The position numbers were made by a program, and so were the translations under genes. A DNA stretch of 64,000 bases from Arthrobacter endolithicus (GTDB lineage: Bacteria; Actinomycetota; Actinomycetes; Actinomycetales; Micrococcaceae): positions 1 to 64,000 of the forward strand of contig NZ_JAPNLH010000009.1 of NCBI RefSeq assembly GCF_026627425.1, read 5' to 3'. This document shows positions 1 to 11,274 of the stretch, piece by piece. The stretch's first letter is position 1, and each line of letters begins with the position of its first letter. The notes beneath the pieces are model-generated. The model saw only the letters and a list, made by a program, of their open reading frames with translations. It was not told the origin of the DNA and did not search any database.

Positions 1-250
1 CAACGACATCCCATAGTCCATCCCTCCAGCACACCAAAGCACCCGACCATGCACCAGAGATTTCGCGAGCACATCCCAAATGCGGCACGCACCCCATTTC
101 GCGAGCACTTTAGCTGAGTCTCGTCGCCCGTACCGGTTAACCCGCGGCGGAGCTAGTATTGACTCACAACGCAGACCGCGCCGGACCCAGACGCCTTCAG
201 AGGGTGGGAGCAAGTGGTTACCGGTGACATAAAAGGCAGGGGGACCGGCC
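1..250. other. Upstream non-coding region with a 13-bp direct repeat
   Basis: No coding region is convincing here. The 13-base string ATTTCGCGAGCAC occurs twice, at 60-72 and 96-108, 36 bases apart on the same strand. The repeat could be a regulator binding site or the scar of a repeat family; the window starts too close to tell. The first gene begins at 251 after a purine-rich ribosome-binding stretch (AGGGGG). Confidence 0.4.
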
Positions 251-2260
251 ATGATCATCGTCTACGCTGGTGCGCAGGCCGACGAAGCCGGGCGGTCGGA
301 ACCCCGGCTACCTCCCGTGGCGGAGAGTGAGGTACTGACGCGGGTCCGCGGTCTGCTTCATTCCCTCAAGCCGCGCCTGCTCATCGGCGCTGCAGCCTCT
401 GGAAGTGACATCATCATCGCTGAGGCGGCCAGGCTGGAACAGATCGACGTCAGGTTGTCCCTGCCGTTCGCCATCGAAGACTTCCGCAAATCCAGCGTCC
501 TGATCCGCGGCGAACGTTGGGGACTCCGGTTTGATCGGTTGCTCGATGAGATTGGGCCTGCGGGGATCCGTGTCGGCCAGGATATGCCGGAAACGGAGTA
601 CGTGTACCTGAAGCACAACGCGGTTCTGCTGGCGGAAGCGAGCGCGCTGGCCCACGCCGACGAGCGAATCTGGGTCCTCCTCGTCAGACAGCCGCCGGAT
701 CCGGCGAGTCCCAGCGTTACCGATGACCTCGCAGGCCGCGCTGAGGCACGCGGGCTGTTGACTTTGGATTTGGATCCGGTCGCACCGCGGCCGCGCGGTT
801 TCGTGGCGATGCCGTACGGCACCCGGTTCGACCCGGTGACGCGGCGGAAATACGACTGTGACTCGGTCTTTCACCGGATCTACCGACCGCTGCTGGAAGA
901 TCTGGACGTGGACTGGACCCGGTCGGACCTGGAAACCGACAGCGGCATAATCCATGTGGGCATGATCGATCAGTTGGCCAACAGCGAGCTCGTGATCGCC
1001 GATCTGGGCACCAACAATTTCAACGTCGCTTATGAGCTGGGAATCCGCCATGTCCTGGCGCGCGCGTCCACGGTGCTGGTCTATCCGGAACTGCTGGAAA
1101 GCCGGAACAAGGTCATTCCCTTTGATATCGGTTTCGTCCGGATCCACCACTTTCCCCGGGGTCTGCAGCTGACCGATCTCGAGGCAGAGCAGGCCATCCG
1201 TTCGCTGCGTCCGGTGCTGGCTGACGTGCTGGGCGGCCGAAGCGGTGACAGCCCGGTGCATGAGTGGTTTGAGCTCAACGCCGTGCGTGGTCCCTTCCGG
1301 CGCAGGTCCGGGCTCGACGGCTCGATGGCGGCGGAACTTCGGCTGCGTCAGGAACTGGAAGCAGCGCTGCGCTCGGCGTCCTTGGAGCCGGTCCGCAGGG
1401 TGGCTGTGCATCTGGACACCGAGACGGAGCTGTCCGAGTCCGCCCGGGCTGGACTGCGGCTTCAGCTGGGTAATCGGTTCCTGCGCGAGGCAGCCTACGC
1501 GGAGGCTCTGGAGCAGTGCGCCAAGTCAGAACCGCCGGCGGAGAGTCCGCTGCGCCGGACGTGGCTGCAGAAAACGGCGATGGCGCACCGCCGCCTTGCG
1601 GAAGCCAGCCCGGATCCCGCGCAGCGTGCCGCGCACAATGTCGCGGCTCGCAGGGTGCTCTCCGCCGCCATCCAGGAGGGTTACGACGATTCGGAAACGT
1701 ACGGCATCCTGGGTGGCCTGGCCAAGCGCAGCCTGCAGGAGCTGGCACCTGCGAGCGGCGCGCTGGAGACCGACGCCCGGTTTGCGCTCATGCTCGACTT
1801 TTACCGCAAGGGCTTCGAAAAGGATCCGGCCTACTACACCGGAGTCAACCTGGTGATGGCGCTGCGGCTGGCCCTTTCACGGGGTGGCCTGGGCGAAGAT
1901 TCGGCATTGCTCAGGCAGCAGCTGGACGAGGCCATGACGGTGTCGAAGTTCATGGTCCGGCTGGCGCTGGAGACGGATCCCGGCGACCCCTGGGCGCTGA
2001 TGACACAGGCAGAGCTGCTGCTGCATATGAGTGCACTCCATGGCACCAACCCTCTTTCCGCACTCCGGGCCTACGGCCGGGCCGCGGCAGTGGCGGCTCC
2101 GGACCAGCTGGAGTCCGCCCGCTACCAACTACAGTTTCTGCAGCGCTGGGAGGGCCGGTCCGAGGCCGGCGCCCAGATCCAGGAGGTCCTTCGATTGCAG
2201 GGCCCTGACCAAGTCGCATCAGAACCAGCAACTCAGGACCGAACGTCAGAGGTATTGTGA
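251..2260 (+). CDS. SLOG / deoxyribosyltransferase-like / TPR protein (DUF4071, TRAFs-binding type)
   Basis: This is a predicted cytosolic signalling protein of 669 residues. Residues about 1-165 look like a SLOG Rossmann domain, with the GAAASGSDIIIAEAA glycine-rich turn followed by a strand and an LPF motif. Residues about 175-300 resemble the nucleoside 2-deoxyribosyltransferase/TIR-like fold (FVAMPYG, then SELVIADLGTNNFNVAYELG). The rest is helical and fits the TPR-like TRAFs-binding region of DUF4071 proteins. In known families SLOG and deoxyribosyltransferase-like domains bind or cleave nucleotide ligands and occur often in bacterial conflict systems. The stop overlaps the start of the next gene (TIR protein) by one base, so the two are probably co-translated. 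No catalytic activity can be proven from sequence; it could be a nucleotide sensor or an NAD-consuming effector. Confidence 0.7.
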   Translation: MIIVYAGAQADEAGRSEPRLPPVAESEVLTRVRGLLHSLKPRLLIGAAASGSDIIIAEAARLEQIDVRLSLPFAIEDFRKSSVLIRGERWGLRFDRLLDEIGPAGIRVGQDMPETEYVYLKHNAVLLAEASALAHADERIWVLLVRQPPDPASPSVTDDLAGRAEARGLLTLDLDPVAPRPRGFVAMPYGTRFDPVTRRKYDCDSVFHRIYRPLLEDLDVDWTRSDLETDSGIIHVGMIDQLANSELVIADLGTNNFNVAYELGIRHVLARASTVLVYPELLESRNKVIPFDIGFVRIHHFPRGLQLTDLEAEQAIRSLRPVLADVLGGRSGDSPVHEWFELNAVRGPFRRRSGLDGSMAAELRLRQELEAALRSASLEPVRRVAVHLDTETELSESARAGLRLQLGNRFLREAAYAEALEQCAKSEPPAESPLRRTWLQKTAMAHRRLAEASPDPAQRAAHNVAARRVLSAAIQEGYDDSETYGILGGLAKRSLQELAPASGALETDARFALMLDFYRKGFEKDPAYYTGVNLVMALRLALSRGGLGEDSALLRQQLDEAMTVSKFMVRLALETDPGDPWALMTQAELLLHMSALHGTNPLSALRAYGRAAAVAAPDQLESARYQLQFLQRWEGRSEAGAQIQEVLRLQGPDQVASEPATQDRTSEVL

Positions 2261-3432
2261 TGGCAACTCCCGCAGACACTGCAACCCGCCGCCAGCTCAG
2301 CGTTTTCGTTTCCTACGCACGCGCGGACAAAGATTCGGTGGCGGCCTTCGTCGACGACATCCAGGCTTTGTGCGATGTGTGGGTTGACCGCAAATTGGAC
2401 GGTGGCCAGAGCTGGTGGGACGAGATCCTTCGCCAGATCCAGGGCTGTGACGCGATGGTGCTGGCGGTCTCCCCTGCGCTGGTCAATTCCGAGGCCGCCG
2501 AACGGGAACGCCGGTACGCCGTGCAGCTGGGAAAGCCGATCCTGCCGGTCCTTCTGGTTCCCATGGACAGGGAATTTGCACCCGGCGACATTGCCAAGCT
2601 GCAGATTATTGACTACACGACAGCGAACCGGCAGGCCGCATTCCAGTTTGCCGGCGCACTGCACCGCCTGCCGGCTACCCCTGCTCTGCCGGATCCGCTG
2701 CCTGAGCCGCCGCTGGTACCGATTTCGTATATGGTCACACTGGCGGAAAAGGTGCATATGGCGAAGACGCTGGATGAGCAGAATAGTGTGATCTCGGAGC
2801 TGCGAACCGCGCTGGACAGACCGGCCCAGCGGGACATGACGTTGCGGCTGCTCGGACAATTCGAGGAACACCCGGACATCTTTTACAGTGTGGGCCGCCA
2901 GATTGAAGAGCTCCTCGGGCGCGAAAACACCCGCGATAGCAACGGCTGGGAAAGTACCGGACAGCAGCGGAGGGCCCCGCATGAACCCAGCGAGCCGGCC
3001 GTTCAACAGCCCTTCGTACAGCAAGGCCCGACACAGCAGCAGCCCCTTGTACAACAACCTGCGCCGCAGCAACGCCCACTGCAACAGCAGGCCTTCGTAC
3101 AGCAAGGCCCGACACAGCAGCAGCCGATGTACCAAGCCCAGCAGGCATTAACACAGAATCCCCAGGCGGGCCCGCGGACCAAGGTCTCCATACCCTGGAC
3201 CGTGGCCATCATCGCCACGGTCCTGGAAGTTCTGGTCCTCGGCGGGCTCGGCACGATCGCCGTGATCCTATGCGCTCGGGCGGCTGCGAACCGCACAGCC
3301 GGCCAGTTGGAGCAAAGCGCGCAAAAGGCCCTGGTCGCCAAGGTTCTGGCCTGGATTGGTATTGCCTTCAGCATCCTGTTCTGGATTGCTGTCATCGGCT
3401 CGAGGCCCAGCTCCGGGTCGCCCGGGTACTGA
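2260..3432 (+). CDS. TIR domain protein with Gln/Pro linker and C-terminal CD225/dispanin-like membrane domain
   Basis: The protein has 390 residues. Residues about 10-135 are a TIR domain (SVFVSYARADKD at the start of the fold, then a WWDEI helix and AVSPALVNS). The WxxEI helix carries the glutamate that is catalytic in NAD-cleaving bacterial TIRs. A Gln/Pro-rich linker (about 245-295) contains a perfect 34-bp DNA repeat. The C-terminus (about 307-385) has two hydrophobic segments separated by a short polar loop (GQLEQSAQKALVAK), matching the layout of CD225/dispanin (IFITM-like) domains; DUF4190-type membrane domains are the alternative. ATG 2260 is preferred over GTG 2257 because AGAGG lies 7 bases upstream; it overlaps the preceding stop. 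A membrane-tethered TIR effector is the simplest reading. Confidence 0.7.
   Translation: MATPADTATRRQLSVFVSYARADKDSVAAFVDDIQALCDVWVDRKLDGGQSWWDEILRQIQGCDAMVLAVSPALVNSEAAERERRYAVQLGKPILPVLLVPMDREFAPGDIAKLQIIDYTTANRQAAFQFAGALHRLPATPALPDPLPEPPLVPISYMVTLAEKVHMAKTLDEQNSVISELRTALDRPAQRDMTLRLLGQFEEHPDIFYSVGRQIEELLGRENTRDSNGWESTGQQRRAPHEPSEPAVQQPFVQQGPTQQQPLVQQPAPQQRPLQQQAFVQQGPTQQQPMYQAQQALTQNPQAGPRTKVSIPWTVAIIATVLEVLVLGGLGTIAVILCARAAANRTAGQLEQSAQKALVAKVLAWIGIAFSILFWIAVIGSRPSSGSPGY
3011..3125 (+). repeat. 34-bp perfect direct repeat inside the TIR linker
   Basis: Bases 3011-3044 and 3092-3125 are identical. Both copies encode FVQQGPTQQQP within the Gln/Pro linker and lie 81 bases apart start to start, an in-frame multiple of three. 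Recombination between copies would shorten or lengthen the linker by 27 residues without breaking the frame. Confidence 0.85.
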
Positions 3433-3443
3433 GCGGCCGCACC

Positions 3444-4722
3444 ATGGCGGCTGTGGCTACGGGTGCCGTCTTTGTCAGTTACCGCAGGGAGAATACCGGA
3501 CATGCGGCCGGGCGGCTGGCGGACGTGCTGATCTCACGCTACGGACATCCCAGGGCCTTCATAGACGTCGAATCCATTGAACCGGGACATGACTTTGCCG
3601 ACGAGATCAACTGCGCCATCAGCGGCTGCGCCGTGCTGCCCGCTCTGATCGGCCCGCGGTGGATCACCATCACAGCCGGCAAGGGACGGGGCCGGCTGGA
3701 GAACCCGCGGGACTATGGGGTGCTGGAGATCGCCGACGCCCTGCATCGCGGAATCAAGGTGATCCCCGTGCTGGTGGACGGAGTCCCCATGCCGGACACC
3801 GATCTGATGCCGCCCGGACTGCAGACGCTGGGCCAGCGCAACGCCATCCGCTTAAACTATGAGACTTTCCGCTCGGACACGGAAGGGCTGATCCGGGTCC
3901 TGCGGCTGCCCTCCAAGGAGGAGATCTCGCGGCGGACCCTGGTCAAATGGGTGGCAGGCGGCTTGGCGGCCGCCGTCGGCGGACTGCGGGTTGCCGCCGT
4001 CGTCCAGCTGCAGGCGAACCGGCCGGTGGAACCACTGTGGACCTTCCAGACCGGCGACGAGGTTTACTCCTCTCCGGCGGTCGCGGGCGGCACTGTCTAC
4101 ATCGGAAGCGTTGACGCACGCCTGTACGCCCTGGACACAGGCAGCGGAAAGCCGCGCTGGAGCTACCAGACGAATGGAGCGATCACTTCCACGCCGGCGG
4201 TGTCCGGAGAAACGGTCTATGTCGGATCCAATGACATGAAGCTGCACGGGGTGGAGACAGCGGGGGGCAGCCGCGCTGGACCTTCCAGGCCGGGGCGCCC
4301 TTGCATTCCTCGCCGACAGTCGACGGCGGACTGGTGTGCATCGGCTGCCGGGACCACCGGGTATACGCCGTGGACGCCGCAACGGGCGAAAAGCGCTGGG
4401 CTTACACTACCGAGAGCACCGTGGATTTCTCCGCCGTCATCTCCTCTAGCCTGGTGTATTTTAAGCAGCGATGACCCTTGTGTCGATGCATTCCAGGCCG
4501 CCAGCGGGGAATGGGTGTGCAGCTTCGGCGCCGACCAGGGCGTGGTTTCCACCTCCTGCCTGCTGGGAAAAGTGCTGTACGTGGAGAGCGACCACGGCAA
4601 TCTGTATGCCCTGGATTCGTCCAGGGGACGGAAACGCTGGCGGTTCGGCACGGGCAACGGGATCCGGTCCTCCCCGACGGTGGCCGGGACGGTGGTGTAC
4701 GTCGGCAGCCGGGATGACAGGG
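3444..4722 (+). pseudogene. TIR - transmembrane - PQQ beta-propeller protein, frameshifted and 3'-truncated
   Basis: ATG 3444 follows the previous stop by 11 bases. Residues about 5-150 are a second TIR domain (VFVSYRREN). A single hydrophobic stretch at about 168-186 follows, then PQQ-type propeller repeats (RLYALDTGSGKPRW, VYAVDAATGEKRW, LYALDSSRGRKRW). The frame changes twice: after HGVETAGG at a six-G run near 4260, where one missing G would restore WTFQAG in the other frame, and back near 4465. Propeller similarity stops at VYVGSRD near 4716; beyond it the frame reads antisense through a glycosyltransferase fragment. The intact ancestor would be receptor-like: TIR inside the cell, propeller outside. 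Sequencing error could explain the frameshifts but not the truncation. Confidence 0.7.
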
Positions 4723-5582
4723 GTCATGCGCAGATCCCCGCTCAGCCGGCGCAGCAACAGCACGACGACGGGGTGGGACAGCGGCGCGGACGTCCAGACC
4801 AAAACGTTGTGCAGCATGAGCATTCGGCAGCGCAGCGGCACCGCGCGGGCCAGAGACGGGTTTCGGCCGGCCACCAACTTCAGCAGGCCCCAAACCCAGC
4901 GTTCGCGCGGTCGGATAAAATCAGGCGACGACGACAGACTGGCACCGGAGTAGTGAAATCCCAGCCGATCGCGGCCTCCACCGAGGCCCGGACCATCAGC
5001 AGCTCCCCGTAGGGTCCGGCCCGGGGCGAGTCGGTGCCGGTGGTGGCGGCGAACAAACTCATGTCGCAGGCGGGGCGGATGGCATCGGCGAGCCAGACCA
5101 GGCGGTTCGCGGTCAGCTCCCGCGGATGGCACAGGATGCCCTGGCACAAATCCAGGGCGTTTTCTCCTGCGTCCTGCTGCTGAATGAACCGGGCCAGCTC
5201 GGCTGCCGTGTCAGCGCCAGGGTCGCGTTCGGCATCTGGAAAGCGGCCGTCACCTCCACCAAACGGATGAACGGCGCCATGGCGGCCAGGGCGGCGATCC
5301 AGGGCGCCCCGGCGCACCCGGCCTCCACAACGACGTCGACCCTCAACTGCGTGAACAGTGGCGGCAAACACAGCCGTAAGGAGCCCAAAGTCCGTTCCAG
5401 CGCGGGAAGCATGTCCTCGCGCCCAATGGTCGGTAGTACTACCAGTAACTTTGCGTCGGATATGGACACGGGTGCCGACCGGGGGCGTTCCGCAGCACCC
5501 GCATCCGCCGCCGGGCGGTCCTGGCGCGGCGACGGTCTGTCATCGTGGCCATCACCTTGCGCGCCGTTACACTGCGCTTCAT
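4716..5582 (-). pseudogene. Glycosyltransferase-like gene, multiply frameshifted and 3'-truncated
   Basis: Fragments of one protein lie in different minus-strand frames. The first is SDAKLLVVLPTIGREDML with MAPFIRLVEV (5469 to about 5215), then ARFIQQQDAGENALDL with FAATTGTDSPRAGPYGE (to about 4960), then SSSPDFIRPRERWVWGLL with RCRMLMLHNVLVW (to about 4720). The pattern resembles a family-2-like glycosyltransferase with an N-terminal Rossmann strand (LLVVLPTIGRE) and hydrophobic C-terminal helices. An arginine-rich stretch starting at ATG 5582 may be the true N-terminus in yet another frame. The reading frame has no native stop: it runs into the antisense of the TIR-propeller gene at the junction. 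It lies downstream of the patatin gene on the same strand. The substrate cannot be guessed. Confidence 0.6.
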
Positions 5583-5630
5583 GCCGGGCCCTCCGGTCTC
5601 TGCCCTCGCCCGGGACCGGCCATTCCAGTT

Positions 5631-6752
5631 CTACTTTCCAGCCAAAAAGCCCGCGAAATGGCCGGGCTCAACTTCTTCGGCCAGCTGGCAGCCTATCCGT
5701 TGCAGGTCGGTGATGTGTTCGATGGAATCCATTCGTTGGGCCGCGGCGGCTTCCACCGTGGCCAGTCCCATGGCATCGAGTCCGTTCCGGGAAAGGTCAG
5801 CGTTGTAGCGGACGTAGCTGAACAGCCGCGGATTCAGGAGGCCGGGGCCGGAACTGACATTGCCCACTTCCAGGTCAAGCCCGCTGCCGTGCCGACAGCG
5901 ACCGAATACACGGCACAGCAGATCCTGCTCGGTGGAAGCCGCGTACATCAGCGCACTCGGAACCGAACTGAGGTTGTACAGCAGGTTCATATCACCCGGG
6001 AGCAAATCCGCATTGGCGTTGGCGGCGGCCCCCGTGCCCACAGAGACTAAAAGCAGCCGATCCTCCCCGGTCTTCCAGCGTAGCCGGTACGCGTCCAGGG
6101 TGGACATGAGAAATAGCTGGAACGCGGGGTTGTTGTACATGGTCAACCCGCCGTCCACGAAAATGAATTCCCGGCTGCCAATGCTGACTACCTCCGGGGG
6201 GAAGAAGACCGGTGCCGCGGTGCTGGCCCGGACCAGCTGCCAGAGCGGAAGGTTCAGATTGTTGTTCGCAAGAGCGGGGTCATTGAACTTGGCGTGCGGG
6301 TTATTGGTGAGCGGCCACGGCGAGTCGGTGGTGGCGTTGCGCAGCACCAGCAGCAGCAGCGTACGGATCTGGGCACTGCCCAGTGTGGTTTTGGCCCCAA
6401 ATTCGCGCTGCAGCATGGCGGTCAGCCGTACACTGTCGTACCTGAAACGGAACCGGTTCAGCAGGAATGCCTTGTCGAACATTTCCTGGCCCTTAGTGGC
6501 GTAGAGGGTACGCAGCCTCGCCACCGGCCAGCCCAGCGAAAGCCCGGCGGCAATTATTGCTCCCGTGCTCGTACCGGCGATGTAGTCAAAGTAGTCCGAG
6601 AGCACAAAATCCGGACCCCGGGCCAGTTCGGTGCGCAGCGTGTCCTCGATCCGCTGCAGCACTTCCAGGGAGATCACTCCGCGGATTCCGCCCCCGTCCA
6701 GGGCCAGCATCTTCTTGGACCCCGTCAGTGCGGTCCGTTCCTCCACCGACAT
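5631..6752 (-). CDS. Patatin-like phospholipase
   Basis: Predicted lipid acyl hydrolase of 373 residues. The oxyanion motif is LDGGGIRG near the N-terminus, the nucleophile elbow is GTSTG, and the catalytic aspartate sits in VDGG, so both members of the Ser-Asp dyad are present. The layout resembles CapV-type and other small bacterial patatins that act as membrane-degrading effectors. I chose ATG 6752 (MSVEERTALTGS), with AGGAA 7 bases upstream; a TTG at 6797 would add 15 residues but has no ribosome-binding site. The gene converges on the TIR genes. No CD-NTase cyclase gene is visible, so a CBASS assignment is not supported; a metabolic lipase remains possible. Confidence 0.85.
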   Translation of the reverse strand: MSVEERTALTGSKKMLALDGGGIRGVISLEVLQRIEDTLRTELARGPDFVLSDYFDYIAGTSTGAIIAAGLSLGWPVARLRTLYATKGQEMFDKAFLLNRFRFRYDSVRLTAMLQREFGAKTTLGSAQIRTLLLLVLRNATTDSPWPLTNNPHAKFNDPALANNNLNLPLWQLVRASTAAPVFFPPEVVSIGSREFIFVDGGLTMYNNPAFQLFLMSTLDAYRLRWKTGEDRLLLVSVGTGAAANANADLLPGDMNLLYNLSSVPSALMYAASTEQDLLCRVFGRCRHGSGLDLEVGNVSSGPGLLNPRLFSYVRYNADLSRNGLDAMGLATVEAAAAQRMDSIEHITDLQRIGCQLAEEVEPGHFAGFLAGK

Positions 6753-6864
6753 CAGCGCGTTCCTAGCCTGTCCGAATGACTCATCGGGTCCGAACAATTT
6801 GGTCAGATATCAACCCAAGGATACGCCCAAGCCTGGTGCGGCGGGATTGGCCGAGGACCCGCCC

Positions 6865-10212
<3,348 letters not shown>

Positions 10213-10240
10213 CTATCGTCCTGCTGTACAGTGGCATGCC

Positions 10241-10852
10241 ATGAAGGCAACTGAGCTGAGCCAGGCAGGGCGCCGGGGGCCGTACGCGAAGTCGGCGGAC
10301 CGTCGTCGGACGATCGTCACTGCCGCCCACGCGGTGTTTGCGGCGCGCGGCTATCGCGGCGGCTCGCTGCAGGAGGTGGCCGACCGTGTCGGCATGAGCC
10401 AGACGAGTCTGCTGCATTACTTCCCTACAAAGCGTGACCTGCTCCTGGCCGTGCTCACATGGCGGGACTCAATCTCAGGAGATGGCGCGGGTGCGCCGGA
10501 TCCCGAGGAGAGCCTCGCCGACGCAGTGATCCGGCAGGCCCTCTTCAATGAGGACATTCCCGGCGTAATCGAGCTATATACGGTGTTGTGCGCGGAATCC
10601 ATCACGGAAGACCATCCGGGACGCACATATTTCCTCGACCGGTTTGCCAGACTTCGATTCAGCTACGCCCAGGCGTTCACCCGTCTGGCGCAGGAGGGAC
10701 GCCTGCGTCGCGGCGTTGATCCGGAGCGCGCCGCGGCCTCGCTCATTGCGCTCTGGGATGGCATCCAGACTCAGTGGCTGTTCGCTCCGGACAGTATCGA
10801 TATGGCCGGGAGCCTGCGCGATTATCTTGGGCTCATTATTTTGCCGGAGTAG
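10241..10852 (+). CDS. TetR family transcriptional regulator
   Basis: 203 residues. The N-terminal TetR helix-turn-helix is clear (RRRTIVTAAHAVFAARGYRGGSLQEVADRVGMSQTSLLHYFPTKRDLL, split here by its helices), followed by an unconserved ligand-binding helical domain. ATG 10241 (MKATELSQAG) places the HTH at the usual distance from the N-terminus; an upstream ATG at 10184 would lie inside the putative operator. Divergent from the beta-galactosidase gene, which is its probable target. The ligand is probably a galactoside-related metabolite, by inference only. Confidence 0.88.
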   Translation: MKATELSQAGRRGPYAKSADRRRTIVTAAHAVFAARGYRGGSLQEVADRVGMSQTSLLHYFPTKRDLLLAVLTWRDSISGDGAGAPDPEESLADAVIRQALFNEDIPGVIELYTVLCAESITEDHPGRTYFLDRFARLRFSYAQAFTRLAQEGRLRRGVDPERAAASLIALWDGIQTQWLFAPDSIDMAGSLRDYLGLIILPE

Positions 10853-11274
10853 TGTATTGTCGGCACGCCCAGCGGACTCCCTCACCGCCGCCGCGCCAGC
10901 GGGGTACACACATGCCTGGATCGATGTCGAGGTCCTTTACCAGCAGCAGCAGCAGCAGCATGAGGATATCAGCCTCCATGCCGTTGTCCAGGTGCGCGCG
11001 GATCAGTACGTGGCGAACGTCCTGCCGCTGACGGCCACCAAAGAACTGCGCAACTTCTTCCGGGCGATCCTGCGCAGCCGGTAACCACGGGCAGGCGTGC
11101 CAAGGGCACACCTGCCGGGTCCGCGGAAATCCCGCCGGAGATTTCCGGCAGAGCGAGGGGAGACGCCTAGCCCCGATCAGCAAGTAGGGGAGGCCTTCGC
11201 CGATGACTTGGCAGTCGACCCCTTCGACCATGTGCCCGGTGTTATTGAGCACGGCGACGAAAAACCGAAAATGC
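10853..11274. other. Intergenic region with CAG repeat, possible gene remnant and two hairpins
   Basis: No complete gene is supported. A plus-strand frame at 10905-11084 reads AWIDVEVLYQQQQQQHED then LPLTATKELRNFFRAILRSR before a stop; it has no ribosome-binding site and may be a gene remnant. It contains a run of five CAG codons near 10940. Two hairpins follow: arms 11091-11102 and 11106-11117 (12 bp, one G-U pair when read from the minus strand), and arms 11125-11132 and 11141-11148 (8 bp). The first is placed where it could end minus-strand transcription of the hpa operon. Confidence 0.4.
11091..11117 (-). terminator. Possible terminator of the hpa operon
   Basis: A 12-bp hairpin with a three-base loop lies about 160 bases beyond the last hpa-operon stop codon. 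Read on the minus strand its only imperfect pair is a tolerated U-G. There is no T-run, so intrinsic termination is not certain. Confidence 0.35.

Noticed and set aside
4250-4480. Programmed frameshift or phase variation at the six-G run
   Set aside because: The second frame change near 4465 and the truncated 3' end make plain decay or sequence error more likely than a functional switch.
251-6752. Assignment of the TIR/patatin region as CBASS or Thoeris
   Set aside because: No CD-NTase, ThsA/ThsB pair or cyclase is visible. Only an unspecified conflict-system-like island can be supported.
10930-10965. CAG tract as a tandem-repeat locus or CRISPR-like repeat
   Set aside because: Only five units, no spacers and no second array; treated as part of a possible remnant.
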